Shown here one piece after another: positions 35,295-38,151 of a stretch of DNA of 38,151 bases. The stretch is from NCBI GenBank assembly GCA_905176665.1, contig CAJINA010000041.1:1-38151 (forward strand). Reading direction: 5' to 3'. The position numbers were made by a program, and so were the translations under genes. The notes beneath the pieces are model-generated. The model was not told where the DNA came from, did not search any database, and saw nothing but the letters and a program-made list of their open reading frames with translations. Position 1 is the stretch's first letter; every line of letters starts with the position of its first letter. Origin of the DNA: Olavius algarvensis Delta 4 endosymbiont (GTDB lineage Bacteria; Desulfobacterota; Desulfobacteria; Desulfobacterales; CAJINA01).

Positions 35295-36122
35295 ATGAAG
35301 GTATATTGCATCCTGAGTGACGAAAGGGCCTATCGATCAAAATCACCGGCCATGTTCACCACGGTGATGCAGCGCCAGGGGATTCGGGGGATGTACGTGC
35401 CGTTTAAAGTGCAGCCCGAGGAGGTCGGTAAGGCCCTGCAAAGCCTCAAGACCCTGGGTATCGCCGGGGCCAATGTCACCATCCCCTACAAGCAAGCCGT
35501 GATACCGTACCTGGACATTCTGTCCGAAGGCGCCAATGTCATTGGCGCCATTAATACCATCGTCATCACTGGAGAGGAACTCAAAGGCTACAATACCAAC
35601 GCCATTGGTTTCATGGATGCGCTGGACAGCGTCGATTTCAATCCGGAAGGCAAATCGGCCCTGATTTTCGGTACGGGCGGGGCCGCCCGGGCCGTGGCGT
35701 TTATCTTGAACTGGCTGCGGACAGATACCATTGTCGTTACGGGCAGAAGTGACGACAAGGTCCAGCAGGTCGTCAAACGCTTTGGCGGGGAGGGGGCCTC
35801 TTTCGAATCTCTGGGTAAGGATATCAACGCCGACATCGTGGTCAATGCAACGTCCGTCTCTTCCCCGGATGAGTCTCCGGAAATGGCCGCACTGGTGGCT
35901 GACTTGAACATCAAAGGCTGCGAGCTGGTCGTGGATCTCAATTACAACCGGCCCCAGAATTTCTGGCAGGATATGGCCCGGGATAAGGATATCCGCTTCA
36001 TGGACGGCCTCCTGCCGCTGGCCTATCAGGCCCGGCGAACCTTTGCGCTGTGGACCGGGCAGCAGTTGCCACCGGAAGAATTCATCAACGCTATCAATGG
36101 AAACGGTTCTAACAATTCCTAA
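35295..36122 (+). CDS. Shikimate dehydrogenase (AroE)-like protein with Asp-to-Asn change
   Basis: A 275-residue protein with the AroE two-domain plan: substrate motif RSKSPAMF (15-21 region), catalytic Lys66 in NVTIPYK, GAINTI (84-89), then the NADP(H)-binding FGTGGAARAVAF and VTGRSDDK. The family's catalytic Asp (in G-x-NTD; Asp102 in E. coli AroE) is Asn102 here, in GYNTN. This would be expected to lower or change activity. The C-terminal domain ends with LPLAYQARRTFALWTGQ, normal for AroE. It is the first gene after the met-hdr operon, behind a 260-bp gap. It could be a bona fide AroE with altered mechanism or a paralogue of other function. Confidence 0.75.
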   Translation: MKVYCILSDERAYRSKSPAMFTTVMQRQGIRGMYVPFKVQPEEVGKALQSLKTLGIAGANVTIPYKQAVIPYLDILSEGANVIGAINTIVITGEELKGYNTNAIGFMDALDSVDFNPEGKSALIFGTGGAARAVAFILNWLRTDTIVVTGRSDDKVQQVVKRFGGEGASFESLGKDINADIVVNATSVSSPDESPEMAALVADLNIKGCELVVDLNYNRPQNFWQDMARDKDIRFMDGLLPLAYQARRTFALWTGQQLPPEEFINAINGNGSNNS

Positions 36123-36426
36123 AGCTTAAAGTACATCATCGGGCTTTCGGCTCAAATACTCCATTCCTCCAGAAAGATACCATAAATACCATATACATTC
36201 CTTCCTTGAGATAATATTGGGTCAACTAAGGACCATTGGCAATATTCCGCAGTGCAGCCAATTCTATTTAATCACACCCTCTTCGAGCTCCATAAAATTG
36301 TAAATATCACAATATTTTTCTAAAAGTGATATATTGGTTTTCTGGCAAGAAGTAATAAATATTTTGAACTAATTGACGTTGGGTTGTGTTTTGCAGTTTG
36401 TAGTATAAATTTTCGATAATGGAAAA
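36123..36426. other. AT-rich intergenic region, 304 bp
   Basis: No gene, strong terminator or clear promoter was seen. The base composition falls towards the AT-rich gene that follows; the last 150 bp are mostly A and T, with ATATTTTT-type runs. Confidence 0.4.
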
Positions 36427-37854
36427 ATGACAGTTGGTACAAGTATCCAATGTACCTGGAAAAACAGAAAGAATGAATACAGAGATACCAAAAGCATGAT
36501 TAAAGAAATTGTATGGAATAATTATTTGCAGGAAGAAGGATTGGATAAATATCCAAAGATTGTGAATTTATTCGATTCTGGCTCAGAAGCGATTAAGTTA
36601 GTTAAACAGGCGTTATTAAGTGATAGAGCATTAAGGCCGGTTTTTATGCAGGTATTGCCTGAGGAGAAAACAGGCAAGATGGAAATCTGCAATAAAGAAT
36701 TAGCTGATGAAAAAATAATAGGAGACAAGACTCTATCTGATTATATCATCGAAAACAAAGGCATTTTTCTTTGTGGTCAGCCTCGGGTTGCAAACGAAAT
36801 ATTGACGAGAGGGGACAAAATTATTGTTGCGATGAATGATAGACATTATGCAAAGGTGCAGTTTTCGGTTGCCAACCTACGCCAATGCTATATTCCTTTA
36901 CCTGACAATAGACTATTAACATTCAAATCTTCCGGTCTATTTCATGATCCGGTGTCTAAACCCCATAATAAGAATGCAGTAAAGTTTACTGGAATTGGAG
37001 ATAAGCTGGACAAAGATATTGCTCTAAAATCATTTGAAAGGTTAGGCCCTCACAGTGAAGGTTTCATTGATTTTCTGGCCTATCAACCCCTGTATAGTCT
37101 GCCTGATGGAAAGGGAAAATTAGAAGAAGCTGAATATGAAAAAGATGGCAAAAAAGCGCTACCCTATTTAATTGTTAATTGTGCAATCAGCCCACATAGA
37201 CTATCAAAGATTCCGCAGCTGAATGATCCAGGACTATTTAGGCTACGAAAAAGAATTTCTCCGTTATTAAAAGCTCGGGCAATGCAGAGGCAACGTTTAG
37301 GAAGAAAACTAATGCCGGCTTTGGAAGGATTTTTTAATTCAGGTGAAGACGTTATAGCCTTAGAAGATTATCTGCCATTTTTGGCCGAGGAGATCGGGAT
37401 CGGGACAGCTCGGAAGCAAAACCACCAATTGTTTCATGTTACTTTCCATGAACAAGATGTGAATATGGGAGGCCAGCTTTGTGATCGTGAAGAGATGCAC
37501 ACCTTTGAGAGCTATTTCAAAAGAAATAAAATTAAACCTGTTGATCCATTTTTTGAAATAATAAAAGAGAGTCACATCGGGATAAGGGATGTTGTTTCCG
37601 CCGTAGGTGTTATAAAATTTTTATATAAAAACAATAAAGCATGTAAAGATAATAAATTAGAATTATTAGAAAGCTTTTTTAGAGCTTATTTTCGCAGACT
37701 CTCTTATACTTATTTTGAACGTTGGGAGAGTTTGATTGATAATCTTGATAATGTAATCATTTTTTATTTTGATCGTGATGATGTGCTCGGACAGGATGGA
37801 TTAAAAAAACTAAGAGAATGGTATAGATTGGAAAAAGCAGGAAGAAAAAATTAA
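36427..37854 (+). CDS. Unknown AT-rich protein, possible diverged SelO/kinase-like fold
   Basis: A 475-residue protein that I do not recognise. Its codons are much more AT-rich than those of its neighbours, which suggests transfer. Some spaced motifs recall SelO-type protein AMPylators: LLTFKSSG (compare LQLKGSG), ALKSFERLG, LPYLIVNCAISPHRL (compare VRVAxSHLR) and HEQDVNMGGQLCDRE (compare HGxxNxDN then D). The match is loose and made by eye; the spacing and flanks differ from canonical SelO. The start is uncertain, since the ATG at 36427 has only a weak GGA upstream, and a second ATG at 36498 is possible. There are no membrane segments. Confidence 0.6.
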   Translation: MTVGTSIQCTWKNRKNEYRDTKSMIKEIVWNNYLQEEGLDKYPKIVNLFDSGSEAIKLVKQALLSDRALRPVFMQVLPEEKTGKMEICNKELADEKIIGDKTLSDYIIENKGIFLCGQPRVANEILTRGDKIIVAMNDRHYAKVQFSVANLRQCYIPLPDNRLLTFKSSGLFHDPVSKPHNKNAVKFTGIGDKLDKDIALKSFERLGPHSEGFIDFLAYQPLYSLPDGKGKLEEAEYEKDGKKALPYLIVNCAISPHRLSKIPQLNDPGLFRLRKRISPLLKARAMQRQRLGRKLMPALEGFFNSGEDVIALEDYLPFLAEEIGIGTARKQNHQLFHVTFHEQDVNMGGQLCDREEMHTFESYFKRNKIKPVDPFFEIIKESHIGIRDVVSAVGVIKFLYKNNKACKDNKLELLESFFRAYFRRLSYTYFERWESLIDNLDNVIIFYFDRDDVLGQDGLKKLREWYRLEKAGRKN

Positions 37855-37935
37855 TCTACCGGGCTGTAGGCGGTGAATGGGGAAATCTTAGACTTTATAT
37901 CACGTGGATCAACAAATTTGACAACCAAGAATGAT

Positions 37936-37990
37936 AATGTGTAACTCGTTAATAATTAACCATTTCGAGAGAACAATCGGGTTACACATT
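37936..37990. repeat. 13-bp inverted repeat after the AT-rich gene
   Basis: AATGTGTAACTCG (37936-37948) and CGGGTTACACATT (37978-37990) are inverted copies with one G-T pair, separated by 29 bp. It could be an attachment or transposon-end remnant, or a regulator site. No transposase or integrase is in the window. Confidence 0.5.
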
Positions 37991-37991
37991 A

Positions 37992-38019
37992 GGCGACGCT
38001 CACATTTGCGTTGCCTTTT
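37992..38019 (+). terminator. Intrinsic terminator-like hairpin
   Basis: GGCGACGC (37992-37999) pairs with GCGTTGCC (38008-38015) with one G-U pair around an eight-base loop. TTTT follows at 38016-38019. It is the likely terminator of the AT-rich gene ending at 37854. Confidence 0.55.
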
Positions 38020-38101
38020 CAAAGCGCTAAGGAATGCGACCATTAGTTCGCATTAACTGAAAAAGTTAAGATCTTCCCAAACAGTTTGAGATAGACGATA
38101 A

Positions 38102-38141
38102 GCGCCATCCCTGGCCCCAAAAGAAGACCAGGGTATGGCGC
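38102..38141. repeat. Long imperfect hairpin at window end
   Basis: GCGCCATCCCTGG (38102-38114) and CCAGGGTATGGCGC (38128-38141) form a 13-bp stem with one bulged base and a 13-nt loop. No T-run follows. No gene was seen from 37855 to the window end. Confidence 0.45.
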
Positions 38142-38151
38142 GCGGTCGTCC

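Noticed and set aside
1..38151. CRISPR arrays, rRNA or tRNA genes, complete insertion sequences
   Set aside because: No regularly spaced repeats, RNA gene signatures or transposase genes were seen.

Overview
The window looks like a chromosomal segment of an anaerobic, probably sulfate-reducing Desulfobacterota (Desulfobacterales-like) bacterium. The clues are an HdrA/MvhD/MetV/MetF cluster of the Wood-Ljungdahl type, several in-frame UGA codons best read as selenocysteine, a DsrK/HdrD-like iron-sulfur protein, and many two-component and sigma-54 regulators. This is inferred from gene content; no rRNA or other taxonomic marker is present.

Layout. Positions 76-5375 (minus strand) hold metabolic and housekeeping genes: MaoC-like hydratase, VOC/glyoxalase, COG1237-type metallo-beta-lactamase, DUF302, a GT81-like glycosyltransferase and a cysteine-synthase-like enzyme. 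A 196-bp element with about 20-bp terminal inverted repeats (739-934) lies between the first two. Positions 5583-9327 carry a UroD-family protein, a small minus-strand group (MetV-like protein, frameshifted DGC-type zinc protein, SHOCT protein) and a methyltransferase. Positions 9364-18477 (minus) are a sensory cluster: two PAS hybrid histidine kinases, a lone receiver, two periplasmic binding-protein-like sensors, and two proteins sharing a C-terminal double-CxxC module. Positions 18724-23243 (minus) hold an MCP, CheW and a small receiver-like protein behind a strong sigma-54 promoter, preceded by an NtrC-type activator. A second NtrC-type activator with a STAS-like partner occupies 23431-25246.

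The centre of interest is the plus-strand cluster 25667-35033: metF1, hdrA-gltD fusion, mvhD, metV, metF2, a lone response regulator and an HdrD/DsrK-like protein. It starts behind a canonical -24/-12 sigma-54 promoter at 25558-25572, with three GCCAWWTTGG-type boxes upstream, next to the second NtrC-type activator. Three of its redox subunits are each interrupted by one in-frame UGA exactly where the family has a conserved cysteine: HdrA residue 67, MvhD residue 17, and the first Cys of the CCG motif of the HdrD-like protein. Each UGA is followed by a candidate SECIS hairpin, and a GGU begins 24 or 25 nt after each UGA. I read this as a selenium-dependent version of the MetFV-HdrABC-MvhD type of methylene-tetrahydrofolate reductase complex, with an added GltD/NfnB-like NAD(P)H module and sigma-54 control.

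Downstream are an AroE-like protein with the catalytic Asp changed to Asn (35295-36122) and an AT-rich, apparently foreign gene of unknown function (36427-37854) followed by inverted repeats up to the window end.
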